From contig NZ_VNJK01000002.1 of NCBI RefSeq assembly GCF_007786455.1, positions 186,001-250,000 on the forward strand: DNA of 64,000 nt. Reading direction: 5' to 3'. Shown piece after piece: positions 9,278 through 17,348 of the stretch; position 1 is the stretch's first letter, and each line of letters begins with the position of its first letter. Source of the DNA: Paenibacillus agilis. GTDB lineage: Bacteria; Bacillota; Bacilli; Paenibacillales; Paenibacillaceae. Made by a program: the position numbers and the translations under genes. The notes under the pieces are model-generated. The model saw nothing but the letters and a program-made list of their open reading frames with translations, did no database searches and had not been told where the DNA came from.

Positions 9278-10795
9278 CTATAATAACGGAGAAAATAATC
9301 GTGCTAAAGATTCCAAGAACCTCGTTCTTTTTTTCCTCTTTTTGAATTGTTCTTCATTAATACGAGCTGCTGATTGAAGATCACGCTCAAAGTCTGTCAC
9401 AAGCCGCTCGATACTATCTGTACGCACAAGCAGCGCATTCACCTCAAAGTTCAAATAAAAGCTGCGCATATCCATATTCGTCGTGCCAATGGTCGCAATT
9501 TCCCCATCGACAATGACGAGCTTGGAGTGCAAGAAGCCTTTTTCGTATTCATATATTTTGACACCAGACTCAATGAGCCCTGGGAAATAGGAATGAGATG
9601 CGAGAAAAGGCAGCCATCGATCTGGCTTCGCAGGAAACAGCAATCGAATATCAAGCCCTGATAAAGCAGCTACCTTAAGTGCAGTAAGCAAGTCCTCATC
9701 TGGTACAAAATACGGGGTAGCGATCCAAATCGACTTCTGTGCAGAAGTGACCATCGAGAAGAACAGATTTTTCATCGTCTGGAATTCTTGATCGGGTCCA
9801 CTCGCAATAATTTGGACAGCCCCGTGCTCTGCTTCTGGATTTAACGTGTTGCAGGATACAAAATATTTCGGATCTACAACCTTCTCCTTCATCATATGAC
9901 GCCAATCTTTAAGGAAAATAGCTTGCAGCGTTTGCACCGCTTCCCCCCGAACAATCATATGTGTGTCCCGCCAGAAACCGTACGTCTTGTTACGGCTCAA
10001 ATATTCGTCCCCAACATTTAATCCCCCCATAAATCCAACGCTACTATCGATAACTACAATTTTCCGATGGTTACGATAATTAACCTTGTTGGACACAAGA
10101 TGGAATCGCACAGGACCGAATACAGCCACTTGAACGCCTGCTTCACGCAGTTCTTTTACAAAGCTTTTTTTCAAATATACACTGCCTACCGCATCATACA
10201 TAAAACGAACATGTACCCCGGCTTTTGCTTTTTCAATCAAAATTTGCTGAATTTCTCTACCAATATCATCATCGCGGTATATGTAATATTCCATATGGAT
10301 GTGATGCTGTGCCATTCGCAATTCATGCAGCAAGGCGGAAAAGGTCTCTTCCCCATTCGTCAGCACCTTAGTCTCTGTAGAAAAACTAACTGTACTATTA
10401 CTAATACGATTCATAAGCAGCAGCAGCTTGCGCTGTTCTGACGTAAATTCTCTGGCTGTGTATTGGCTCTCAATCCACTGCGCCTTTAGAAACGCATACT
10501 CTTCTTTATCACGCTTCGCCTTCTTCGAGTACTTGCGACGTTTGCGATAATTTTGCCCAAACAACAGGTAAAAGACGAATCCTAGCACAGGGATAAGTGC
10601 TAGAATTAGCAGCCAAGCCATCGTACTGGATGGATGTCGATTCTCCATGAAAATAATAAGAGCCAACGTGAAAACAGCAATTGTAGTCAAAATACTTAGC
10701 GTTGTGGCAATTGTTCGACCAAATGTATCATTTACGTAGTAGCCGAGCGTTAAGAGCATTATTAGAAATAATGTAATTTGCATGCCCCTTCTCAT
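9278..10795 (-). CDS. cls: Cardiolipin synthase
   Basis: The membrane enzyme condenses two phosphatidylglycerols into cardiolipin. The 505-residue protein has two N-terminal membrane segments (about 5-23 and 30-50, the second followed by the MENRHPSSTMAW loop and a third hydrophobic stretch). It has two phospholipase D HKD motifs: NHRKIVVIDSSVGFMGG and HSKLVIVDGEIATIGTTN. The start at 10795 (MRRGMQ) has GGAGG about 11 nt upstream; the longer GTG start overlaps that site. It is monocistronic. Confidence 0.93.
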   Translation of the reverse strand: MRRGMQITLFLIMLLTLGYYVNDTFGRTIATTLSILTTIAVFTLALIIFMENRHPSSTMAWLLILALIPVLGFVFYLLFGQNYRKRRKYSKKAKRDKEEYAFLKAQWIESQYTAREFTSEQRKLLLLMNRISNSTVSFSTETKVLTNGEETFSALLHELRMAQHHIHMEYYIYRDDDIGREIQQILIEKAKAGVHVRFMYDAVGSVYLKKSFVKELREAGVQVAVFGPVRFHLVSNKVNYRNHRKIVVIDSSVGFMGGLNVGDEYLSRNKTYGFWRDTHMIVRGEAVQTLQAIFLKDWRHMMKEKVVDPKYFVSCNTLNPEAEHGAVQIIASGPDQEFQTMKNLFFSMVTSAQKSIWIATPYFVPDEDLLTALKVAALSGLDIRLLFPAKPDRWLPFLASHSYFPGLIESGVKIYEYEKGFLHSKLVIVDGEIATIGTTNMDMRSFYLNFEVNALLVRTDSIERLVTDFERDLQSAARINEEQFKKRKKRTRFLESLARLFSPLL

Positions 10796-10951
10796 TACGT
10801 GTGTGCCCTCCACTTCGAATGTCTATGTGTTTATTATGCCCTTAACTCTCTTCTCTTGCCAATCTACATTTCGTGTATGATCATTACACTCCGTACATCA
10901 TGCTCAATCGCTATTCATAACAAATGCAGAAAAAAATCTTTTTTATATATA

Positions 10952-11015
10952 TTGACAGACATATCTCCATGTGAAATAATAGCACCATATTAACTAACGA
11001 CCGTTAGGTAGTTAA
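10952..11015 (+). promoter_or_regulatory. Promoter and TetR-type operator of the tetR-SMR operon
   Basis: TTGACA (10952-10957) and AATAAT (10975-10980) are separated by 17 bp. Ten bases downstream, covering the likely start site, is an inverted repeat at 10990-11015: TTAACTA...TAGTTAA outside, CTAACG-AC-CGTTAG inside. A palindrome over +1 is the usual place for a TetR repressor to act, so autoregulation by the next gene is inferred. Confidence 0.7.
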
Positions 11016-11147
11016 AATAAGTTCCATGACAAAGTTGATTATACTGATGAGTAATATGAAGCTCGGCATACAAAATTCTCTAACTTGCTTATCCAGTAGG
11101 AACAGCCTGTTTGGAACAAAATAATGCTAATGAGGAGGTCTCCTATT

Positions 11148-11720
11148 ATGACAGCTAACCGGATCCAACAAGTTGCACTTGCCCACTTTGCGGAGCATGG
11201 CTACGCGGAAACTTCGCTCGCAATGATTGCTGAAGAGGTCGGCATTAAGAAGCCTTCGATATATGCACATTTTAAAAGTAAAGATGATCTTTTTCTGCGG
11301 GTCGTTCAAAATGTGTTCCAATCCGAGCTGGATTACATTACAAAGCTGGCTGAAGCAAACCGTGAAATGCCATTAAAGCAGCTGCTGCCGTTGATGCTTA
11401 CCACTTATCAAGAACGGTATGATACACATCCGGACATGAAATTTATGCTGCGTACCTCCTTCTTCCCACCTGCTGGGATGGAACAGGAAGTCATGGAGCG
11501 GTTGTATACGTATTTGGACACCTTGGAGAAATATGTAGCTTCACGTATTTCAGCTGCGGTGCAAGCGGGAGAGATTGCAGATGTGAACGCTGAACAAGCT
11601 GCCACAGCATTTCTTTGCTTGCTTGATGGATTTTTCGTAGAGCTGCTTTACGGCGGTCCGGAACGTGCTTCGCGAAGACTGGAAGCAGCATGGTTATTTT
11701 TCTGGAGAGGCTTGAGTTAA
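11148..11720 (+). CDS. TetR/AcrR family transcriptional repressor
   Basis: A 190-residue regulator. The N-terminal helix-turn-helix is clear: IQQVALAHFAEHGYAETSLA, then MIAEEVGIKKPSIYAHFKSK with the family YxHFxSK end. The C-terminal two thirds form the variable ligand domain. The start has GAGGAGGT 7 nt upstream. That site is itself part of a short GGAG/CTCC inverted repeat. It is followed by two SMR efflux genes 108 bp downstream on the same strand and preceded by a palindrome over its own promoter. It therefore probably represses both itself and the efflux pair, released by the pumped compound. Confidence 0.92.
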   Translation: MTANRIQQVALAHFAEHGYAETSLAMIAEEVGIKKPSIYAHFKSKDDLFLRVVQNVFQSELDYITKLAEANREMPLKQLLPLMLTTYQERYDTHPDMKFMLRTSFFPPAGMEQEVMERLYTYLDTLEKYVASRISAAVQAGEIADVNAEQAATAFLCLLDGFFVELLYGGPERASRRLEAAWLFFWRGLS

Positions 11721-11828
11721 GAGCAGTAACAATAAACCAAGCACACTTACATTACACACGTAATGGAATGACTGATGTTGTGAAGTAATGAAAATTATTA
11801 AATAGATAAGGTAAAGGGGAGAATCAAC

Positions 11829-12176
11829 GTGAACAAGCATTGGGGATTGGTACTCTTAGCTGGATTTCTAGAAATTTTCTGGGTATCTGGCTTGAAATAT
11901 TCAACGGAGTGGTGGCATTGGGCCTTAACTATCGGTGCTATTGCTCTGAGCTTCAAGGTGTTAATTGAGGCTGCTTCCAAGCTTCCACTTGGTACGGTAT
12001 ACGCTGTGTTTACGGGTATCGGTACTGCAGGTACCGTACTAATGGAAATTCTTGTATTCGGGGAGCCCGCCAACCCAATTAAACTATTCTTCATTGCAAC
12101 GCTGGCTGGTGCCGTTATCGGTCTTAAGCTGGTAACGAAAGATGAGAATGAAGAAGCGAAAGAAGGTGCAGCATAA
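11829..12176 (+). CDS. ykkC: SMR efflux subunit, YkkC-like
   Basis: A 115-residue four-helix small multidrug resistance protein. Glu15 in GFLEIFWVSGLK is the essential membrane carboxylate. The GTVYAVFTGIGTAGTVLMEI segment and the acidic cytoplasmic tail (DENEEAKEGA) match the YkkC half of the heteromeric YkkCD pair. The start is GTG with GGGGAG 7 nt upstream. Its stop overlaps the next start (TAATG), so the two subunits are translationally coupled. YkkCD-type proteins export guanidinium or toxic cations; here control appears to be by TetR, as I see no guanidine riboswitch in the 108-bp gap. Confidence 0.9.
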   Translation: MNKHWGLVLLAGFLEIFWVSGLKYSTEWWHWALTIGAIALSFKVLIEAASKLPLGTVYAVFTGIGTAGTVLMEILVFGEPANPIKLFFIATLAGAVIGLKLVTKDENEEAKEGAA

Positions 12177-12490
12177 TGGCATGGTTGATATTGATTACTG
12201 CAGGTTTGTTTGAAGTGGCAGGTGTACTCGCAATTAAGCGTGTTACGACACATCGCAATTGGCAGTCATACTTGATGCTTGCCGTAGCCTTCGGATTAAG
12301 CTTCTCGATGCTTTCTTATGCAATGAAATCCATTTCGATGGGTACTGCATATGCCATCTGGACAGGTATCGGTACAGCGGGTAGTGCTGTATTAGGAATG
12401 ACCCTGTTCAAAGAGCAAAAAGACTGGAAGCGAATCTTGTGTATCGCAGTCATCATCGCTTCTGTTATCGGTCTAAAGCTGTTAGCGTAA
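12176..12490 (+). CDS. ykkD: SMR efflux subunit, YkkD-like
   Basis: A 104-residue SMR protein with Glu13 in GLFEVAGVLAIK and the GTAYAIWTGIGTAGSAVLG helix. It resembles the YkkD half of the pair and lacks a hydrophilic tail. It starts on the last base of the ykkC-like stop codon, so an antiparallel heterodimer is likely. A terminator cluster follows about 180 bp downstream. Confidence 0.9.
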   Translation: MAWLILITAGLFEVAGVLAIKRVTTHRNWQSYLMLAVAFGLSFSMLSYAMKSISMGTAYAIWTGIGTAGSAVLGMTLFKEQKDWKRILCIAVIIASVIGLKLLA

Positions 12491-12642
12491 CCAACTATAA
12501 TGGGTTATGTATTTGTAAGTAAGTTTTCGTAGGTATTCAATAGATGCAAGTAAACTATCGTAATCTAAGATGCCTATGCTTGAAGCACTTCTTATCACTT
12601 ATAAATAGCGTGTATAAAGAGCACTTATACAGACAAAAGCAA

Positions 12643-12720
12643 AAAAGACCTGCCTTAACGACAGGTCTCACGGGCTGTCTCCGTCATATATACATGACCC
12701 GAGGCAGCCCTTTTATTATT
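12643..12720. terminator. Two back-to-back terminators between the SMR operon and the chaperone gene
   Basis: The first hairpin (AGACCTG/CAGGTCT, 12648-12670) is followed by six Ts on the minus strand. The second (GGGCTG.CTC.GTCAT with ATGAC.CGAG.CAGCCC, 12671-12712) is followed by TTTTATT on the plus strand. They serve the chaperone gene and the SMR operon respectively. The remaining bases of 12491-12890 hold nothing I can support. Confidence 0.8.
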
Positions 12721-12890
12721 CTAAATCTATCTATTTATACAATGCCCTACGTCAGATGGCCTCATTTTCATACTAATTATCTCATACTACAAACCTTTAC
12801 GGTTGTTCTCGGTTACATGTACAAAGGTACAAGATCGCAAGCTCCAAGCTTGCATCTGTTCAAAAGGTTATTTCCAGCAAATTTATGTTT

Positions 12891-13571
12891 CTATGCCGCG
12901 TCCCCTTCTAGCGCCCAACGTGCTTCTCGTGCTACAAATTCTTGCAACAGCGTACCAATAGCACCGTACAATGGGTGTGTCGTATACTGTTTCAAATCAT
13001 CAGCGAAGCGTGCCGCCCAACATTGCAAATGCTCCTGTACAAATCGACGCTGCCCATTCATATAGCGGCTGAATCTTTCTTCGGTCATAACCGTGTTCAG
13101 CATTTTTTCAATTAACGTAATCATAAATTCAAGTTCAATCGCAATATGGTCGTCCGTCTCGCCTCTTAGCTTCTTAAAGTGAAGGCTGAACTGTTCATAT
13201 TCCTTGCAAACCTCTTGTGCATAAGACTTCGGCAGCATCTGCTCGTTCGCACGATACATCGTCTCACATGGAGATACAGGCAGCTCGCCTCCACGGTTGA
13301 ACAAACGTGCATATTCATCACGCAAGCGAGCGAACAAACGATACATATCCTCTGCTGTCATCTTGCACAACGTCTCATGAACGATACGTGCTCCTTCTGA
13401 GATCTGTGACAATCTAATCAGTTCTGGATGATTGCGCCATGACATTATCACCTCAAGTGTCGGTGCTTCCCCAAGAAAATCAACCAACAGTTGATAACCG
13501 GCCTTTCGTATCTCTAACTGTTCTACGGTTTGTTCATTCCAATGGACTGGCTGTTCTGCCGTTGTCGCCAT
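12891..13571 (-). CDS. TorD/DmsD/NarJ-like molybdoenzyme chaperone, orphan
   Basis: A 226-residue, all-helical cytoplasmic protein. The LRDEYARLFNRGGELPVSPCETMYR stretch (given in parts: DEYARLF, PVSPCETMY) matches the family core around the EYxxLF and PxSPxExxY positions that contact the twin-arginine signal of the client enzyme. GGAGGGG lies 7 nt upstream of the ATG. No molybdopterin oxidoreductase, Fe-S subunit or membrane anchor is next to it, which is unusual because such chaperones normally sit inside their enzyme operon. The client must be elsewhere or lost. Confidence 0.8.
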   Translation of the reverse strand: MATTAEQPVHWNEQTVEQLEIRKAGYQLLVDFLGEAPTLEVIMSWRNHPELIRLSQISEGARIVHETLCKMTAEDMYRLFARLRDEYARLFNRGGELPVSPCETMYRANEQMLPKSYAQEVCKEYEQFSLHFKKLRGETDDHIAIELEFMITLIEKMLNTVMTEERFSRYMNGQRRFVQEHLQCWAARFADDLKQYTTHPLYGAIGTLLQEFVAREARWALEGDAA

Positions 13572-14061
13572 CGTCGGTCCCCTCCATCAAAAATCATCCT
13601 TTTTCCTATCCTTACATTTCCATTTTCCCACAGATGAAGATGAAATAGTGTGCCAAAAATCAAAAAATCGAGCTAGAATTCGAATATTATGTGAACCTCA
13701 TCTCAAGGACAGAACGAACTGTTCTCAGTTCGGCACTAGTCGGAAAATGATACCACAGAATTATTATTTCTCTGTTTGAATGATATTTACTTCCACAATC
13801 TTTCACTATTCGCTTTATTTCATCAGACTGTAGTCGAATATAATCGAAAAATGTTCCACGGGGAACGTGAAACATTTGGAAATAAATAAGGTCTAGTTTC
13901 GACTATTCTGGAGTCTATGCTTTCATCCTTCATGAACATGAAATCCAAGATGGGACAGGCGATGGTGCAGACTTACAGGCTGTATGTGCAAGCGGCTCAC
14001 AGGCTGTATCATCTGCTTTCAGATGGCCTTACAGGATAGAAGGCATGTCCCTTCCACCTTC
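13572..14061. other. Intergenic region between the chaperone and pepQ genes, before the repeat element
   Basis: No convincing gene. It holds spaced parS-like half sites (13852-13860 and 13866-13874), a possible 40-codon reading frame (13917-14039) with only a weak ribosome site, and a short direct repeat (ACAGGCTGTAT at about 13975 and 14000). Confidence 0.4.
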
Positions 14062-14244
14062 TAACGGTCGCCATTGATGTTATTTTCGCGAAATCGCCGA
14101 TATTAATTATGTAACGGTCATAGGAGCGCTTATTTTAGCCATCTTGCTGAATGATATCGCTCACATTGAAAAAAAAGCTCACTGACAACCTTTATATTTC
14201 AAATGAAGGATATTTGAACTGAATAGCCTCTGTGGCAACCGTTG
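14062..14244 (-). repeat. 183-bp dispersed hairpin element, copy A
   Basis: Read on the minus strand, this copy aligns without a gap to copies at 29074-29256 and 61785-61967. It has four boxes of the type AACGGTYG: at element positions 1, 51, 122 (inverted) and 172 (inverted). The invariant stretches are GCCACAGAGGCT near the left end and GACCGTTA and CGAAAATAAC in the right half. It lies in the divergent region between the chaperone and pepQ genes. Confidence 0.85.
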
Positions 14245-14430
14245 CATCAATGCCATTCATTAAAGCTCACTTTACACCTTTTCTAACATGTCAATTTCCT
14301 TCAGCTTCTAAGAACTACTTACACAACCACTTCTACAACTCCCGGTGCTTTCTTTATCAAATTCGCATTTCTAAGACAAACATGATATCGTCGATATATA
14401 TCAATTTAGAACGGAAAGGATGACTACACC

Positions 14431-15522
14431 ATGAATAATCTCGTACAACAGCTTTATGAAGCAATGGAGCGCATGCAATGGGACGCTATGCTCATTACCG
14501 ATCCGAAGCATGTGTATTACTTTACCGGCTTTGCTTGTGACCCACATGAGCGCTTCCTCGGTATCGCGCTCGTACAAGGACAAGAACCTGTCTTGATCGT
14601 CCCTGCTCTAGATGGAGACAAAGCTGCTGCTGATTCTTCCATTAAGCGCATCGTGACTCACAAAGATACGGACAATCCTTATTCCATTCTACGCGAACAG
14701 CTACCAGCTTCCCTTCACACATTTGGGATTGAGAAGGCACATATGACGGTACAGCGCTATGAGGCACTGCAAGCTGTCGTACAAGCTGCTAAAGTTGAAG
14801 ACATCGGGCAAGAACTGCAAGCACTTCGTGTTGTAAAGACTGATGCAGAAATTGAGCGCATGCAAGCTGCTGCTGACTGCGTTGAAACAGTGCTTGGCAA
14901 CGTAGTAGAGCGCGTGCGTGTCGGCATGACCGAAGCTGAAGTCGTAGCAGAGCTAGAGTATGAAATGAAGAAGCAAGGTGCTGAAGGCCCTTCCTTCTCT
15001 ACTATGGTGCTGACAGGCGACAATTCTGCACTACCGCACGGCATTCCAGGCACACGCCGTATTCAAGAGGGCGACCTGCTATTGTTCGACCTTGGCGTTT
15101 ATTTGGACGGCTATGCTTCCGATATTACGCGTACGTTTGCCGTTGGCGAAGTAAGCGATGAATTAAAAGCTATCTACAACACCGTTCTAGCGGCAAACGA
15201 AGCCGCAATCGCAGCAGTGAAGCCCGGGGTTACATTCGGTTCCCTCGACCGTACAGCACGCGATCTCATTACAGAGCAGGGCTACGGCGAATATTTCACG
15301 CATCGCCTAGGCCACGGCCTCGGTATCGATGTACATGAGTATCCTTCTATTCATGAGCAAAATGAAGATATCCTTCAACCAGGCATGGCATTCACAATCG
15401 AACCTGGCGTATATGTTCCAGGCGTTGGCGGCGTGCGTATTGAAGATGATGTTATCGTTACGAAGGATGGCGTGCGTGTATTAACGTCCTTCCCTAAAGA
15501 GTTAACGGTTATCGGCGTATAA
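14431..15522 (+). CDS. M24B family Xaa-Pro aminopeptidase/dipeptidase (PepQ-like)
   Basis: A 363-residue cytoplasmic metallopeptidase that releases residues before proline. The N-terminal creatinase-like domain covers about 1-130. The pita-bread domain follows, with all five metal ligands visible: Asp220 (LLLFDLG), Asp231 (SDITRTF), His295 (HRLGHGLG), Glu324 (TIEPGVY) and Glu338 (VRIEDD). The start follows GAAAGGATG by 8 nt. It has its own terminator and is not co-transcribed with the ABC operon downstream. Confidence 0.93.
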   Translation: MNNLVQQLYEAMERMQWDAMLITDPKHVYYFTGFACDPHERFLGIALVQGQEPVLIVPALDGDKAAADSSIKRIVTHKDTDNPYSILREQLPASLHTFGIEKAHMTVQRYEALQAVVQAAKVEDIGQELQALRVVKTDAEIERMQAAADCVETVLGNVVERVRVGMTEAEVVAELEYEMKKQGAEGPSFSTMVLTGDNSALPHGIPGTRRIQEGDLLLFDLGVYLDGYASDITRTFAVGEVSDELKAIYNTVLAANEAAIAAVKPGVTFGSLDRTARDLITEQGYGEYFTHRLGHGLGIDVHEYPSIHEQNEDILQPGMAFTIEPGVYVPGVGGVRIEDDVIVTKDGVRVLTSFPKELTVIGV

Positions 15523-15527
15523 CACGA

Positions 15528-15570
15528 TAGAAGAGTGCGGGTTCTTTATGAATCCGCACTCTTTTTTTAA
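15528..15570 (+). terminator. Rho-independent terminator of pepQ-like gene
   Basis: AGAGTGCGG pairs with CCGCACTCT around a 13-nt loop and is followed by seven Ts. Confidence 0.9.
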
Positions 15571-15632
15571 TACATGTTGAATCTTTTCTCCAGCGGCAAA
15601 TATAAATATACGAATGTTTATCAATAACCCAG

Positions 15633-15660
15633 TTGACAAGTTGGTTTACTATGAAATAAT
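15633..15660 (+). promoter_or_regulatory. Promoter of the amino-acid ABC operon
   Basis: TTGACA at 15633-15638 and AATAAT at 15655-15660 with a 16-bp spacer. It lies 257 bp before the first start codon, leaving a long leader. Confidence 0.6.
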
Positions 15661-15721
15661 ATAGTGGAAATATTAGTATTAGATTCAATGATTTGAATAC
15701 GATATAGCTGACCGTACGGAC

Positions 15722-15786
15722 GGAAGCCCTATTCTTACGCTAGGATGCACCCCACGCATCCCTAGTTGGAATACGGGCTTTTTTTA
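15722..15786 (+). terminator. Terminator-like hairpin inside the ABC operon leader (possible attenuator)
   Basis: AAGCCC.ATTC pairs with GAAT.GGGCTT, with an inner stem CTAGG.ATGC/GCAT.CCTAG, followed by seven Ts. It lies between the operon promoter and its first gene, so transcription must read through it. This is the layout of an attenuated leader. A palindrome CCGTACGG lies just upstream. I could not assign it to a known riboswitch class. Confidence 0.65.
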
Positions 15787-15916
15787 TACCCTTCTTGCGA
15801 AGGAATGTCCAGCCAAGGTTCCTACCCTGCAGCATACTCCTGTCCCCGCACCCTCCCTCGTCGTCGCAGGAGCGCGCGGGAGTAGGAACCGATTCACTAT
15901 CCTATGAGGTGAGAAG
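15787..15916 (+). other. Structured 3' part of the ABC operon leader
   Basis: GGTTCCTAC (15817-15825) and GTAGGAACC (15882-15890) are perfect complements. Between them CTCCTG/CAGGAG or CCCGC/GCGGG can pair. The ribosome site GAGGTGA lies just after the structure. It has no T-box signature. Confidence 0.45.
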
Positions 15917-16582
15917 ATGAAGCTTGATACTACCTTCATGATCGATCGTATCCCTGACTTTATCCAAGCCGCTTTGCTCACCGTTGAGATCGCAGCTATC
16001 GTTATTGCTGCCTCCCTGCTCATTGCGAGCATGTATAACGTTATTTTGTATAACCGTGTTCCTGTCATAACCACGCTTGTCCGTATCCATGTGGAAATAG
16101 CCCGCAACACGCCGCTGCTCATCCAGTTATTCTTTTTGTATTTTGCTCTGCCCTCACTTGAGATTAAGCTGTCCAACTATGATACTGCGATTATCGCGAT
16201 GACTTTCTTAGGGGCTGGCTATTTAACAGAAGTGATCCGCTCGGGCATAGACGCCGTACCTGCAGGCCAAGAGGAATCTGGATTAGCGATTGGCTTAAGT
16301 AGAGCCCAACTGTTCCGCTACATCATTTTTCCACAAGCCTTACGCATAAGCACCCCTGCTTTATTTGCCAACTTTATATTTTTACTCAAAGAAACGACGG
16401 TCGTCTCCGCTATCGCGATTCCTGAAATTTTATATACGACAACAAGCTATATTGCGCTCTATTACAAAACATACGAAATGCTAATCATGATGACTGCGAT
16501 TTACCTCCTGCTGTTCCTGCCGCTTTCATTTTTGCTCTCTTGGGTTGAGAGGAGGTGCCAGCATGGAACTATCGGGACTTGA
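15917..16582 (+). CDS. Polar amino-acid ABC transporter permease 1 (GlnP/HisM type)
   Basis: A 221-residue inner-membrane permease. The EAA-like coupling loop is GQEESGLAIGLSRAQLFRYI followed by IFPQALR, which docks on the ATPase. The N-terminal ARNTPLLIQLFFLYFALP matches the HisM/GlnP pattern. GAGGTGA precedes the ATG by 4-5 nt. The second permease gene begins inside its last codons, so the two are translationally coupled and form a heterodimeric channel. Confidence 0.93.
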   Translation: MKLDTTFMIDRIPDFIQAALLTVEIAAIVIAASLLIASMYNVILYNRVPVITTLVRIHVEIARNTPLLIQLFFLYFALPSLEIKLSNYDTAIIAMTFLGAGYLTEVIRSGIDAVPAGQEESGLAIGLSRAQLFRYIIFPQALRISTPALFANFIFLLKETTVVSAIAIPEILYTTTSYIALYYKTYEMLIMMTAIYLLLFLPLSFLLSWVERRCQHGTIGT

Positions 16583-17216
16583 ATTGCTCCTACAATCCAT
16601 GCCACAGCTCGTAAAAGGATTCATCCAAACGCTGCTGATCGCCTTTTACAGCATTATCTTAAGTACTATCGGCGGCATCCTGTTCGGGGCACTGCAAACG
16701 ATCGGTTTACTATGGCTAAACCTACTGACCCGCTTCTATTTGGAGCTGTTCCGTTCCATACCGATTCTAGTTTGGCTGTTCTTCGTTTATTTTGGTCTAC
16801 CGCTATTTTTCAATGTTCACTTATCCAGCTTTACATGTGCCGTACTTGTCCTTTCGCTGTGGGGTATTACAGAGATTGGCGAAGTAGCACGTGGGGCCTT
16901 TCAATCTATCGCTCGCGGACAACGTGATGCTGGGCGTTCGATTGGTCTCAGCACGATCCAGCTCTATCAATACATTCTCTTTCCACAAGCGCTGCGCCGA
17001 ATGATACCGCCATCTATCAATGTGTATACGAGGATTATTAAGACGACTTCACTGACAGTGCTCATTGGAGTAACCGAAGTCGTTAAGGCTGGACAGCAAA
17101 TTATTGAGCGGACTGGTGAAGCCGTAATGATTTACGGAAGTTTGTTCGTCTTCTACTTCTTGCTTTGCTATCCCTTGTCTGTCCTGTCGCGCAAGCTGGA
17201 AAAGCGCATGACCTAA
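16563..17216 (+). CDS. Polar amino-acid ABC transporter permease 2
   Basis: A 217-residue paralogue of the preceding permease with the loop GQRDAGRSIGLSTIQLYQYI then LFPQALR, and the N-terminal FRSIPILVWLFFVYFGLP. The start at 16563 is supported by GAGGAGGTG 6 nt upstream; an upstream in-frame ATG lies before that site. It overlaps the first permease gene by 20 nt. The 132-bp gap to the ATPase gene holds tandem copies of TGTACCTAGAAA. Confidence 0.93.
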   Translation: MELSGLELLLQSMPQLVKGFIQTLLIAFYSIILSTIGGILFGALQTIGLLWLNLLTRFYLELFRSIPILVWLFFVYFGLPLFFNVHLSSFTCAVLVLSLWGITEIGEVARGAFQSIARGQRDAGRSIGLSTIQLYQYILFPQALRRMIPPSINVYTRIIKTTSLTVLIGVTEVVKAGQQIIERTGEAVMIYGSLFVFYFLLCYPLSVLSRKLEKRMT

Positions 17217-17348
17217 TATGACAGTATAAAAATATGAAAATGAAATCTCTGTTATGTGTACCTAGAAATGTACCTAGAAACTATGTACCTTCCAAATCGA
17301 ACTAACCTCGTTGCTTGTTATAGAGAATAGAGAGAAAGGAACAGATTA

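Noticed and set aside
11721-11828. Possible guanidine riboswitch before the SMR pair
   Set aside because: None of the conserved guanidine-I segments is visible; only a 6-bp hairpin with a 4-nt loop.
12544-13065. 173-codon plus-strand frame
   Set aside because: It runs through two terminators and opposite the chaperone gene; no support.
13687-13875. 62-codon minus-strand frame in the chaperone-pepQ gap
   Set aside because: No ribosome site, no hydrophobic or domain pattern, and it starts inside the parS-like palindrome.
15633-15916. T-box leader before the amino-acid ABC operon
   Set aside because: No GGTGGTACC-type core or specifier stem; only terminator-like and long hairpins.
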